NCBI GenBank assembly: GCA_022843045.1
Contig: JALHOJ010000022.1
Span: forward strand, 1 to 51,856
From: Phycisphaerales bacterium
Lineage (GTDB): Bacteria > Planctomycetota > Phycisphaerae > Phycisphaerales > UBA1924
Direction: 5' to 3'
DNA length: 51,856 nucleotides
The position numbers and the translations under genes were made by a program. Positions 24,154 through 32,086 of this stretch are shown here, piece after piece (the stretch's first letter is position 1; each line of letters opens with the position of its first letter). A model generated the notes under the pieces. It had not been told where the DNA came from. It did not search any database and worked only from the letters and a program-made list of their open reading frames with translations.

Positions 24154-26127
24154 TCAAGTGGCAGACTTCGCGGCGATGGTCGGGGCGGGTTTGGTGTGCT
24201 TCCTGCTCGAAACAAGGCCGAAAACCACGAGCAGGCCTGCCAGAACGCAAGGGAGCCAGCCGAAGACGTCGCCCAGCAGCAGTGATACGCGGGCGTAGGG
24301 CGTGATGGAAGCGGGGGCGGGCAACGAGACGGTGCCGCGAATTACGCCGTCGGTGAGCCAGCGCTGGGCGGAAGGCGGGCCAAGTTGGCCTTGAGGCGAA
24401 ACAGGCTCGACGCCTGCACGGGTAACGACGCCGCGGGCATCGATGATGCAGGAGATGCCGGTGTTGGCGGCCCGGACCATCGGCGTGCCGGTTTCGGCGC
24501 AGCGCCAGCGGGCGATCTGCAGGTGCTGGACGCGGGTCTGGTTGTTGCTGGTGAACCAGCCGTCGTTCGTGAGGTTGACGAACAAGTCGGCTCGGCGTTC
24601 GGCTGTGCCATCGCGCGAGGCGAACGCGAGATTACGATGCAGTTCGGGGACGGTCACCTCGAAGCAGATGGGCGTGGCGATCCGGAGCGGCGTCGCGCCC
24701 GCACGAGGCACCTCCAGCGTCGTGAAGTCGGTGCCGCGCGAGAGGTCCAAGGCCATGCCCGCCGCGGCGAAGTCGGTGACGGCCTGCACGAACGCGGGCC
24801 AGCGCCAGAAGAAGGGGATGGACTCGCCGAAGGGCGTGAGTTCGATCTTGTCGTAGCGTGTGGGCGAGACCTTGCCAGCATCCACGATAAAGACACTGTT
24901 GAAACGCTGGTCGTGCGAAAAGTCGACGCCGCCGTCAGTGTGCACGGTCGCTTTGAAGTTCGTGCGAGCTTCTTCGCCGATGATGAGGGGAATCGCCAGT
25001 CGCGTTTGCAGCGCAAGCAGCGTGTCGGCGAACGCACTGGCGGGAATCCGCCGCACGCCAGGCATGCCCGGGAGGTCCTGTTCGCTCCCCAGCGTGATCT
25101 CCTTCGCATCCAGTTCCGCGACGACCTGCGGCGCAATCGAGATGCCGGGCATCATCGTCTCGGGCCAGACGATAAAGGCGGGCGGGCTTGCCGCGGCTGG
25201 GTTGGGGCTTGCTGCTGATTGGTCCGTGAACGCACGCTCACGCGGCTCGGCAGCCGCCAGCGTCAACTGCACGAACCGCTGAAAGTCCTCAACTTCCTGC
25301 GCCACCGTCCACATCACCTTGTTGCTCTGCGGCACGTTGGTCTGCACGATGGCGATGGGCACGCTCTCGCCCTCGCGCGGTGCGGGCGCAAGCAAGGAGC
25401 CCGAGGCGAGCACCGCGAGCGGCAGCACGAGCCCAGCGAGGGCGAAAGGCAGCGTCGACTTGTGATCCGGCTCCCGGCCAATCGCCGTCGTCGCGATCCA
25501 CGCCAGCGACGCGTTTGCCAGCGCTACGAGCAAACTGACGAGCCACACGCCGCCAATGCTTGCTATCGACGCCGCGGCGGGCCAATCAATCAGCGGATGC
25601 ACGACAAAGCCCCACGCATACCCGCCCATGAAGACGCGGGCGCGGAAGTACTCAACGCCCACCCAGCAGATCGCAATGAGCGGGATCGTGAGGGCGGCTC
25701 GGCCGTGCGGGAACGCACGCCCAAGCAGCCACGCAACGAGTGCCGCAAAGAGGCCGGTCCACAGGGCCTGGATGAGGATGAAAGGCACCGTGCCCAGAGC
25801 CGTGACGGGCCAGGTCCAGTGGTGCTGCACCAGTTCGCGAGGCAGGCAGCCAAGGAGCATGCCCAGCAGCACCCAGCGGAGCCGGATCGAGCGCTCGCTC
25901 GCGCAGGCATGGCTCCCACGAAGCTCCCGCGACGCCAGCAGCGACGCGAGCATGATCGGCAGCATCGCGAGCAGCGCAAAGCCCCACAGGGAAATCAGCG
26001 GCATCGCGAGAACATACAGCAGCGAGTGCACGAGACCGCCCGCGACGCTGATCGCGAACGCCTTGCGAGAGCCGCGCCAACGCCAGTCAATGAGCCATGT
26101 GGCGATTCCGCCTCGCGACTTCGCCAT
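24154..26127 (-). CDS. lnt: Apolipoprotein N-acyltransferase Lnt
   Basis: 657 residues from the ATG at 26127; a GTG at 26130 is adjacent and also possible. About six to eight N-terminal transmembrane helices precede the carbon-nitrogen hydrolase domain. Its triad is Glu in WPETMMPG, Lys in YDKIELTPFGE and Cys in TPICFEVTVPE; NLTNDGWFTSNNQTRVQHLQIARWRCAETG is conserved too. One C-terminal helix closes the protein. It N-acylates the lipidated cysteine of lipoproteins at the cytoplasmic membrane. The ATG overlaps the recJ TGA (TGATG), indicating translational coupling. It is longer than the usual ~510 residues because of insertions in the hydrolase domain. Confidence 0.95.
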   Translation of the reverse strand: MAKSRGGIATWLIDWRWRGSRKAFAISVAGGLVHSLLYVLAMPLISLWGFALLAMLPIMLASLLASRELRGSHACASERSIRLRWVLLGMLLGCLPRELVQHHWTWPVTALGTVPFILIQALWTGLFAALVAWLLGRAFPHGRAALTIPLIAICWVGVEYFRARVFMGGYAWGFVVHPLIDWPAAASIASIGGVWLVSLLVALANASLAWIATTAIGREPDHKSTLPFALAGLVLPLAVLASGSLLAPAPREGESVPIAIVQTNVPQSNKVMWTVAQEVEDFQRFVQLTLAAAEPRERAFTDQSAASPNPAAASPPAFIVWPETMMPGISIAPQVVAELDAKEITLGSEQDLPGMPGVRRIPASAFADTLLALQTRLAIPLIIGEEARTNFKATVHTDGGVDFSHDQRFNSVFIVDAGKVSPTRYDKIELTPFGESIPFFWRWPAFVQAVTDFAAAGMALDLSRGTDFTTLEVPRAGATPLRIATPICFEVTVPELHRNLAFASRDGTAERRADLFVNLTNDGWFTSNNQTRVQHLQIARWRCAETGTPMVRAANTGISCIIDARGVVTRAGVEPVSPQGQLGPPSAQRWLTDGVIRGTVSLPAPASITPYARVSLLLGDVFGWLPCVLAGLLVVFGLVSSRKHTKPAPTIAAKSAT

Positions 26128-28043
26128 CACGGAGCCTCCGCGATATCAACGACTTCAAGTTCCGCCGAGCGCCGTCCGTTCCACTCGTTGATCCGAGGCG
26201 TCGCAAAGAGCTCAACCCGCATGCCCGGCCGCAGCCTCTCGACCCACGCCCCCGCATTCCACGAAACGCAGCGCACCATGCGGCCCTTGGGGCTTGAAGC
26301 GACGAACGACAAGTGCTGGTTCTGCTTGCCCATGAGCGTCGGTCGCTGCGCCACCGTCGCGCCGACAAGCCGCAGCCGCACACTCGGGTTGTCTCGCCCA
26401 AACGGCGCGAGCGCCTCAAGCCGCTGCACGTTCTCAACCGTCACTTCATCCAGCGATGCGCCCGTGTCATAATGCGCCTTCGCCACCAGTTCGCTCACAG
26501 GCAACCGCGCATTGATCGCGTCGATGAACGCAGCCTGAAACTCGGCCAGCCGGGCGGAATCCAGCTTCAGCCCCGCCGCCATGTCGTGCCCGCCAAATTG
26601 CGTGAGGTGCGACCGACAGTCCGTGAGCGCGGCGTGCAGGCTCACGCCTTCGACGCTGCGGCCCGAGCCGTGGCAGGTCGATTCATGATCGCGCATCAGA
26701 ATCGCCGGCCGACAGAACTTCTCGACCAATCGCGAACAGACGATGCCCACCACACCCGGGTGCCAATCGTGATGCGCCAGCACGATGGCGCGACGATCAT
26801 CGCTGGTCATGCCCTCGCGCTGTGCGAGATCGCACGCGTGCTCGAAAATCTCTTTCTCAAGCGACCTTCGCGCCTCGTTCTGACGCGAAAGCTGCTGCGC
26901 CAGTTCAATCGCCCGTGCGCCCGTTGCGGTCGTCAGCAGTTCAACCGCCTCCTTCGCATGCCCCATCCGTCCGCACGCATTTAGACGCGGCCCCAACTTG
27001 AACCCCACGTCCTCCTCGCGAATCTTCTCGCCATCCAGATTGCTCGCTTCAACCAGTGCCTTGAGCCCCTCAATATCAACGCTGCGCAGCCGCGAAAGCC
27101 CAAATCGAGCCATCACGCGATTCTCGCCCACCAGCGGCACGATATCTGCAATCACACCCATCGACGCGAGTGCCAGCATGTCCAGCAAACGCAGCCGCCA
27201 CACTTCCGACAACCGCTGCGAACCCGCCCCCCCAGCAAGCGTCATGAGCCGCCACGCCAACTTGAACGCGACGCCCGCGCCGCACAGTTCGCCAAACGGA
27301 TACGGCGCTGCGCTCGCCAGCCGCGGATGCACCAGCGCGTACGCGTCGGGAAACCCAACCTCCGCAGCCGCAAAGTTGTGGTGGTCGGTGATGATCAGGT
27401 CCACGCCCGCGTCTTTCGCGACCTTCGCGGGGCCAACAGCCGTGATGCCGCAATCCACCGACACGATCACACGCGCCCCGCTCGCGCACAGCTCCGCGAT
27501 GCTCTGAGGGTTGAGGCCATAGCCCTCGTCAAGACGGTGGGGGACATACGTCCGCACGTTTGCATCCGGCGCGATCGTGCGAAGCGTGTGAAACAGGATC
27601 GCCGTCGCCGAGACGCCGTCCACGTCGTAATCCCCATAGATCACGATCGCTTCGCCCTGCTTGGCCGCGTCCAGCAGACGCTCCGCGGCCCGATCCAGCC
27701 CAGGCATCAGCGACGCTTCGTGCAGGTGCGAGAGCTTGGGATTGAGAAACGTTTCCGCGTCCGGCCCAGACACGCCCCGCGCCAGCAACACGCGCTCCAC
27801 CAGCGGCAACTGCGAGCGTCCTGTGAGGCGACCCGTCCAACGCTTGTTCCACGCGCGGATCGACTGCCGCGGGGCAACGTCGGCGGGCTTGATCTCAACG
27901 TGCGTCTGTGGCATCGCGACGACCGGACGAGCCTGGGCCGCAAGCGACTCACCGGACCCAAGCGTCGGTTGCTCACCCGAGTCTGCCCCGGGCTTGGCAT
28001 CTGATTGAGCCGGAGTTTCAACTTGCGGGCGGGCGACCGGCAT
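26127..28043 (-). CDS. recJ: Single-stranded-DNA-specific exonuclease RecJ
   Basis: 638 residues from the ATG at 28043; ATG 27914 is an alternative start that would remove a Pro/Ala-rich, poorly conserved leader. DHH-family motifs are VIYGDYDVDGVSATAILF and DLIITDHHN, followed by CGAGVAFKLAW, KLGPRLNACGRMGHAKEAVELL, the DHHA1 region (GHGSGRSVEGVSLHAAL..QFGGHDMAAGL) and the C-terminal OB-type domain. It degrades 5'-ended ssDNA in recombination and mismatch repair and needs Mn/Mg. It heads the minus-strand run and is coupled to lnt. Confidence 0.96.
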   Translation of the reverse strand: MPVARPQVETPAQSDAKPGADSGEQPTLGSGESLAAQARPVVAMPQTHVEIKPADVAPRQSIRAWNKRWTGRLTGRSQLPLVERVLLARGVSGPDAETFLNPKLSHLHEASLMPGLDRAAERLLDAAKQGEAIVIYGDYDVDGVSATAILFHTLRTIAPDANVRTYVPHRLDEGYGLNPQSIAELCASGARVIVSVDCGITAVGPAKVAKDAGVDLIITDHHNFAAAEVGFPDAYALVHPRLASAAPYPFGELCGAGVAFKLAWRLMTLAGGAGSQRLSEVWRLRLLDMLALASMGVIADIVPLVGENRVMARFGLSRLRSVDIEGLKALVEASNLDGEKIREEDVGFKLGPRLNACGRMGHAKEAVELLTTATGARAIELAQQLSRQNEARRSLEKEIFEHACDLAQREGMTSDDRRAIVLAHHDWHPGVVGIVCSRLVEKFCRPAILMRDHESTCHGSGRSVEGVSLHAALTDCRSHLTQFGGHDMAAGLKLDSARLAEFQAAFIDAINARLPVSELVAKAHYDTGASLDEVTVENVQRLEALAPFGRDNPSVRLRLVGATVAQRPTLMGKQNQHLSFVASSPKGRMVRCVSWNAGAWVERLRPGMRVELFATPRINEWNGRRSAELEVVDIAEAP

Positions 28044-28160
28044 CCTGCGTGCGCTCCTTCGCGATAAAGTCCAATCGAAAGTTCAGTTTCGTGCGCGTTC
28101 TCCGCCGCGATCACGAGACTCCTTCTCGCCGGGAGCGTATCACTACGCAGACGCCAGTGG

Positions 28161-28205
28161 CACGGGCGTCCCGCCCGTGAGTCCCAGGGCCTTCGAGGCC
28201 CTGGG
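28161..28205. repeat. REP-like double hairpin
   Basis: Two adjacent palindromes: CACGGGCG-TCC-CGCCCGTG (28161-28179, 8-bp stem) and CCCAGGGCC-TTCGA-GGCCCTGGG (28183-28205, 9-bp stem), three bases apart. There is no T-tract, and they sit in the divergent gap between recJ and the adenosyltransferase, so termination is unlikely. The paired-stem layout is that of REP/BIME-type dispersed elements. The rest of 28044-28262 holds no gene. Confidence 0.7.
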
Positions 28206-28262
28206 CAAGCACAGACCGGATACCAGTCGAAGCTCGCCATTGCTTGTTCGAAGGAGTTCACC

Positions 28263-28871
28263 ATGGTCCGACTCACCAAAATCTACACCAAGACAGGCGA
28301 CGACGGCACCACCGGCCTCGCCACCGGCCAGCGCGTCCGCAAGGACGACCTGCGCGTCGAGGCCTACGGCACCGTCGACGAAGCCAACGCCGCCATCGGC
28401 CTCACGGTGATCCAGGCCGACTTTGCCGCCGCGGCGGGCCACCACGAGGCCCGAGACCTCGCCGAGATCCTCCGCAGCATCCAGCACGACATGTTCGACC
28501 TCGGCGCCGACCTCGCCACGCCCCGCACTCAAGACGAAAACCCTGCGGCCCGCCTGCGGATCGTGGAGAGCCAGGTGGCGCGGCTCGAACAGATCATCGA
28601 CAAGTACAACGAGAAGTTGACGCCCCTCAACAGCTTTGTGCTGCCGGGCGGCACGCCCCTGGGCGCGGCGTTTCACCTCGCCAGGACCATCGTGCGCCGA
28701 GCCGAACGAATCGGCGTCGCGTTGCATGCGGAGCGGCAGAGTGAGGTCAATCCAGACGCGGTGAAGTACTTGAACCGGCTGAGCGATCTGCTGTTCGTGC
28801 TGGGGCGCGTTGCTAACGACTGGGGCGCGAAGGATGTGCTGTGGAAGCCGGGAAATAGCCGCGGGAAGTGA
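28263..28871 (+). CDS. pduO: Cob(I)alamin adenosyltransferase, PduO type
   Basis: 202 residues. KIYTKTGDDGTTGL is the N-terminal ATP-binding P-loop-like motif of PduO-type adenosyltransferases. AYGTVDEANAAIGL, IQHDMFDLGADLATP, LNSFVLPGGTPLGAAFHLARTIVRRAERI and NRLSDLLFVLGRVAND are all conserved family segments. It makes adenosylcobalamin from cob(I)alamin and ATP. A strong GAAGGAG lies 7-13 nt ahead of the ATG. It stands alone, with no other cobalamin gene in the window. Confidence 0.95.
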   Translation: MVRLTKIYTKTGDDGTTGLATGQRVRKDDLRVEAYGTVDEANAAIGLTVIQADFAAAAGHHEARDLAEILRSIQHDMFDLGADLATPRTQDENPAARLRIVESQVARLEQIIDKYNEKLTPLNSFVLPGGTPLGAAFHLARTIVRRAERIGVALHAERQSEVNPDAVKYLNRLSDLLFVLGRVANDWGAKDVLWKPGNSRGK

Positions 28872-28882
28872 ACGAGTGGCGG

Positions 28883-29350
28883 CTAGCTTTTCGCACCAGG
28901 AAACCGTCCGCACTCGGGACAAGGTGAGCCTGGCGCAAGACCCGAGCGGTCGTATCCGCAATGAGTGCAGGCGGTGGGCGAACGCCTTCGTTTGCGAGCA
29001 TCTAGAACGAGCACTGTGCTGCTTGGTACCAGAAACAGTGAGATTGGCAACCAGTGTGGGAATCCAATCAATGCGGAGTTGGGGCGGATGCTCCAGGTCC
29101 AAGACCTCTTGATTTTCCCGGCTTCCGTGAGCAAGTCGCGGCGAACCGCGATCAAGTCGAGCGGTATGTCCTTGGATGTGCTTGAGTAGTATGTCAACTT
29201 GCCACTTGAAGATGTGAGGCTGTAACGCCCCCCGATGACTAAGTGGCGAGCTTTCGACAGGGTCGCAGCCCACGCGATCACGATGCCCAACGAAACCGCC
29301 ACTCCGGTCCAGCTAGCAATGCGTAGCAGCTTGGTCCACCTCAGGGTCAT
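28883..29350 (-). CDS. Membrane protein with C-terminal CxxCGYD/CPECG zinc ribbon
   Basis: 155 residues. A membrane helix at about 13-30 (SWTGVAVSLGIVIAWAAT) and a second at about 98-113 (HWLPISLFLVPSSTVLVL) are followed by a basic stretch (DARKRRR). The protein ends with a zinc ribbon whose knuckles are CTHCGYD and CPECG. This architecture is common in planctomycetes; the function is unknown. The ribbon would face the cytoplasm. Base use is less GC-biased than in neighbours. It shares its fold with the decayed copy near 6773. Confidence 0.8.
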   Translation of the reverse strand: MTLRWTKLLRIASWTGVAVSLGIVIAWAATLSKARHLVIGGRYSLTSSSGKLTYYSSTSKDIPLDLIAVRRDLLTEAGKIKRSWTWSIRPNSALIGFPHWLPISLFLVPSSTVLVLDARKRRRSPTACTHCGYDRSGLAPGSPCPECGRFPGAKS

Positions 29351-29366
29351 TGTTCGCCTTGTTCCT

Positions 29367-30194
29367 CTATCGACTCTTCATCATCGCCTTGCACCTCTCC
29401 GCATCCACCGGCTTGTCCCACACCCCGCCCTGCTTGATCCAACTCCCGATGATCAACGCGTCGGCGTATTCGAACAGTGGCTTCACCTGCTCGGGCGTCA
29501 CGCCGCTGCCTACCAGCACCGTCATGCCGTGCGCGTGCTTGCGGGCGGTGGCGACGTCGCTCATATCCGCAGGCTGACCCGTCACCATCCCCGTGACGAT
29601 CACGCCGTCGGCTGAGAAAAAGTGAGCCCCGTGCACAAGATCGGCAAGCCCCAGGTCGCCCGTGATGGCGTGGCTGGCGTGCTTCTTCTGGACGTCGGCG
29701 AAGACGGCGATGCCAGATCGGCCGTCGGCGGCTCCGATGCTGCGCCGAGCGCGAAGCAGCGGCCCGGCGGACGCGTGTTGGAGCAGACCTTCGTCCGCGA
29801 CGTGGGCGAAGACGTAATTCTCGACGCGGATGAAGCGGGCGCCGGTCGCATGCGCGATCGCGAGGGCTTCGAGTTCGCCTCGGCTGAGCACCTGCACACC
29901 CACGACCATCTGCTTGCCCACTTCCTCAACCACCTCGCCCACAATCCGCGTCATCGCACTCGTCACGGCGGGATCGTGCGGCCCGTTCACATACGGCCGG
30001 TCGTGCATGTTCTCCACGATCAACGCCTCAAACCCCGCATCTCGCAGGATGCGTGCCTCGGCGAGCGCCTGCTCGACCATCGATTGCACCGACTCGCCGC
30101 GGTAGTGGGGGGCCGATGGCAGCGGGCCGACGTGGACCATGCCGACGAGGGAGCGGGGGGGGAGGGGGCGAGGGGGAAGGGGGGCGGAGGGCAT
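29367..30194 (-). CDS. BtpA/SgcQ family protein
   Basis: 275 residues from the ATG at 30194. LVGMVHVGPLPSAPHYRG, ILRDAGFEALIVENMHDRPY, RFIRVENYVFAHVADEGLL, IAVFADVQKKHASHAI, GVIVTGMVTGQPADMSDV and LVGSGVTPEQVKPLFEYADALIIGSWIKQGG are the TIM-barrel segments of the BtpA family. BtpA affects photosystem I biogenesis in cyanobacteria; SgcQ is a sugar-related relative. Here the role is unknown. The first ~15 codons are Pro/Leu/Arg-rich and encoded by a G-run-rich tract on the opposite strand. The 5' leader would carry the octamer hairpin. Confidence 0.9.
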   Translation of the reverse strand: MPSAPLPPRPLPPRSLVGMVHVGPLPSAPHYRGESVQSMVEQALAEARILRDAGFEALIVENMHDRPYVNGPHDPAVTSAMTRIVGEVVEEVGKQMVVGVQVLSRGELEALAIAHATGARFIRVENYVFAHVADEGLLQHASAGPLLRARRSIGAADGRSGIAVFADVQKKHASHAITGDLGLADLVHGAHFFSADGVIVTGMVTGQPADMSDVATARKHAHGMTVLVGSGVTPEQVKPLFEYADALIIGSWIKQGGVWDKPVDAERCKAMMKSR

Positions 30195-30205
30195 AGGGGA
30201 AGGTA

Positions 30206-30299
30206 GTGCGAAAGTGCGATGGTGCGAGAGTGCGAAAGTGGTGGGGTGCCGTGGCTTGCCTTCTGACTTTCGCACTTTCGCACCGCCGCACTTTCGCAC
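30206..30299. repeat. Inverted octanucleotide repeat, 32-bp arms
   Basis: Left arm 30206-30237: four 8-bp units GTGCGAAA, GTGCGATG, GTGCGAGA, GTGCGAAA. Right arm 30268-30299: the reverse complement reads GTGCGAAA, GTGCGGCG, GTGCGAAA, GTGCGAAA. The arms are exactly 32 nt each with a 30-nt spacer; only three positions differ, two of them G-T wobbles in one RNA strand. It lies between the divergent BtpA and secreted-protein genes. Confidence 0.9.
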
Positions 30300-30369
30300 T
30301 CTCCCCCGACCCACGATGCACCCCTCTCCCCGCCACCTATACTCCAAACCAGTCCCCCCGGAGCCCCCC

Positions 30370-31053
30370 ATGCCTATCCGTTCGCACCGGTTTGCGTTGT
30401 GTGCCACTCTTGCCGTCGCCGCGATTGCGGGCGGCTTCTTTGGTTTGTCGCTGACGGCGGGTGGGCCGGGTGGTGGCCTCGCCATGGCGGCTCCCGAGCC
30501 TGATCCGGTGCCGCGTCGCTGGCAGTTGACGCTTGAGCCGGGCCCCCTGCGGGTGGTGACCGTCGATGCCGACGCGGACGGGCCCGAAACGCCCAAGATG
30601 TACTATTACCTGACGTACAAGGTCATCAACAACAGCGGTCAGGACCTGCTGTTCACCCCCAGCTTTGACCTCTCAACCGACGAAGGCGACCTCCAACGGA
30701 GCGGGCGGGCCGTGCCGCGTGCCGTGACCGACCAGATCGTCGCATCGCTGGAAAACGAACTGCTCCAGGACCAGATCAGCATCGTGGGCATGCTCCTCCA
30801 AGGTGAAGAGAACGCCAAGGAAGGCCTGGCCATCTGGCCCGTGGGCTCGGCCCACGTCCGCGACCTCCGCGTGTTCGCCAACGGCTTCAGCGGCGAGACC
30901 CGCACCCTGGACGCCTACGACGCCGAAACCAAGGGCACCAAGCGCGTGGTGCTCCGCAAGACCCTGATGCTCCGCTACCAGCCCGTGGGCGAAACGCGGG
31001 ACATGGGGGCTGAGGGGCTGCCGAAGGTCGAAGAGCGTTGGGTGATGCGGTAA
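30370..31053 (+). CDS. Secreted hypothetical protein (227 aa)
   Basis: 227 residues from the ATG at 30370. The signal peptide is about 1-40 (FALCATLAVAAIAGGFFGLSLTAGG...AMAAPEP). The mature part is beta-rich (WQLTLEPGPLRVVTVD, MYYYLTYKVINNSGQDLLFTPSFDLSTDEGD) with a later RDLRVFANGFSGETRTLDAYD segment, and looks like a single immunoglobulin-like or lipocalin-like domain. I do not recognise the family. It shares a promoter region and the octamer hairpin with the divergent BtpA gene. Confidence 0.75.
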   Translation: MPIRSHRFALCATLAVAAIAGGFFGLSLTAGGPGGGLAMAAPEPDPVPRRWQLTLEPGPLRVVTVDADADGPETPKMYYYLTYKVINNSGQDLLFTPSFDLSTDEGDLQRSGRAVPRAVTDQIVASLENELLQDQISIVGMLLQGEENAKEGLAIWPVGSAHVRDLRVFANGFSGETRTLDAYDAETKGTKRVVLRKTLMLRYQPVGETRDMGAEGLPKVEERWVMR

Positions 31054-31100
31054 GTTTGACGCCAACCCGCGGGCGCAGCCCTGCCGCGTTGCGAGCCATC

Positions 31101-31973
31101 TCAACTTGTCATGAGGCTGTCAAGCCCCATCAGCAGTTGCTCTGACTGCCATCGACGCTGCTCTGGTCCCAGTGACGGGCCCGTGGGCGTGCGGTTGACG
31201 TCAAAGACCGTCGGCTCGCCCGCTTCGTCGAGCGTGAAATCAAACTTACCGAACTGAAACCCAAGCTCCTCGCGCCGCCGCCAGAGCCCTTTCGGGACTA
31301 GGCCAGGATCCGTGATGGAGCGAAGGTCCGGCCCGCCCACAAACGGCGGGCGGACCACCGGCGTTGCCGCTCTGCGGACGCCGATCAGACTCGCGGAACC
31401 GCAGAAGACCCAACTGCGCAGCACATACGTCCCCTCCACGCGTTCGGGCTTGAAACGCTCGACCACCAACCATGGATTCCGCCAGACCATCCAGGGCACA
31501 TCCTTCACGCTGTCGAACACCGGATAGCTCTTGCCGCCCAACTCCGCCCGCACTTGCCAAGGCAGGCGACGATGGATCGACCGGACGACCCGGCTCATCG
31601 ACGATCGCCTCGCCAACGCAGCCTCGCGGATTCCCGCACAGTTCCTGTCGGTCTTCACAATCACCGGGCCGTCGTACCCATCGCCACGTCGCACGATGTG
31701 GTTGCACACCGCGCGCTTGGAGATATCCAAAGTCTGGAAGTTGACGGTCTTGGCGAATCGATGCGTGCAGCTCGCGAATCGCTCATCAACCCGGGTCATG
31801 TCGACGTGCAGAAATCCCAGATCGGCCTCCGGCGCAAGATCCGGATCGCTCACCACATGAATCGTCACGCCCTGCTCACGAAGCAGCGCCGCCAGATCAG
31901 CAAGCGTGTACGCGGAACTCCAAAAGTCATCGCAGGGGTGAACGAGAATGGTGACAACGCGAGGCAGTCCCAT
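31101..31973 (-). CDS. ATP-grasp-like hypothetical protein
   Basis: 290 residues. The N-terminal Rossmann-like half (RVVTILVHPCDDFWSSAYTLADLAALLREQGVTIHVVSDP) leads into an ATP-grasp-like part: DISKRAVCNHIVRRGDGYDGPVIVKTDRNCAG, then the C-terminal FGKFDFTLDEAGEPTVFDVNRTPTGP with the Asp/Asn expected for Mg-ATP. Such proteins ligate carboxylates to amines or thiols; the substrate is unknown. It is a single gene between two convergent or unrelated units. The 113 nt upstream (31974-32086) show no gene. Confidence 0.7.
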   Translation of the reverse strand: MGLPRVVTILVHPCDDFWSSAYTLADLAALLREQGVTIHVVSDPDLAPEADLGFLHVDMTRVDERFASCTHRFAKTVNFQTLDISKRAVCNHIVRRGDGYDGPVIVKTDRNCAGIREAALARRSSMSRVVRSIHRRLPWQVRAELGGKSYPVFDSVKDVPWMVWRNPWLVVERFKPERVEGTYVLRSWVFCGSASLIGVRRAATPVVRPPFVGGPDLRSITDPGLVPKGLWRRREELGFQFGKFDFTLDEAGEPTVFDVNRTPTGPSLGPEQRRWQSEQLLMGLDSLMTS

Positions 31974-32086
31974 GAGCCCGCAAGTCTAGCAGAACCGATA
32001 CCGAGCTTTCCGCGTGCGCGCACGCCCATGCAAGTCGCATGAAGTTGTTTGCACAGCGTACTTGATTGAATCGCCCAGGCGTTCCC

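Noticed and set aside
28161..28205. Paired hairpins considered as recJ or pduO terminator
   Set aside because: They lie upstream of both divergent genes and lack a T-tract.
19379..30299. Octamer arrays considered as CRISPR
   Set aside because: Units are 8 bp, directly abutting without unique spacers, and no cas gene is present.
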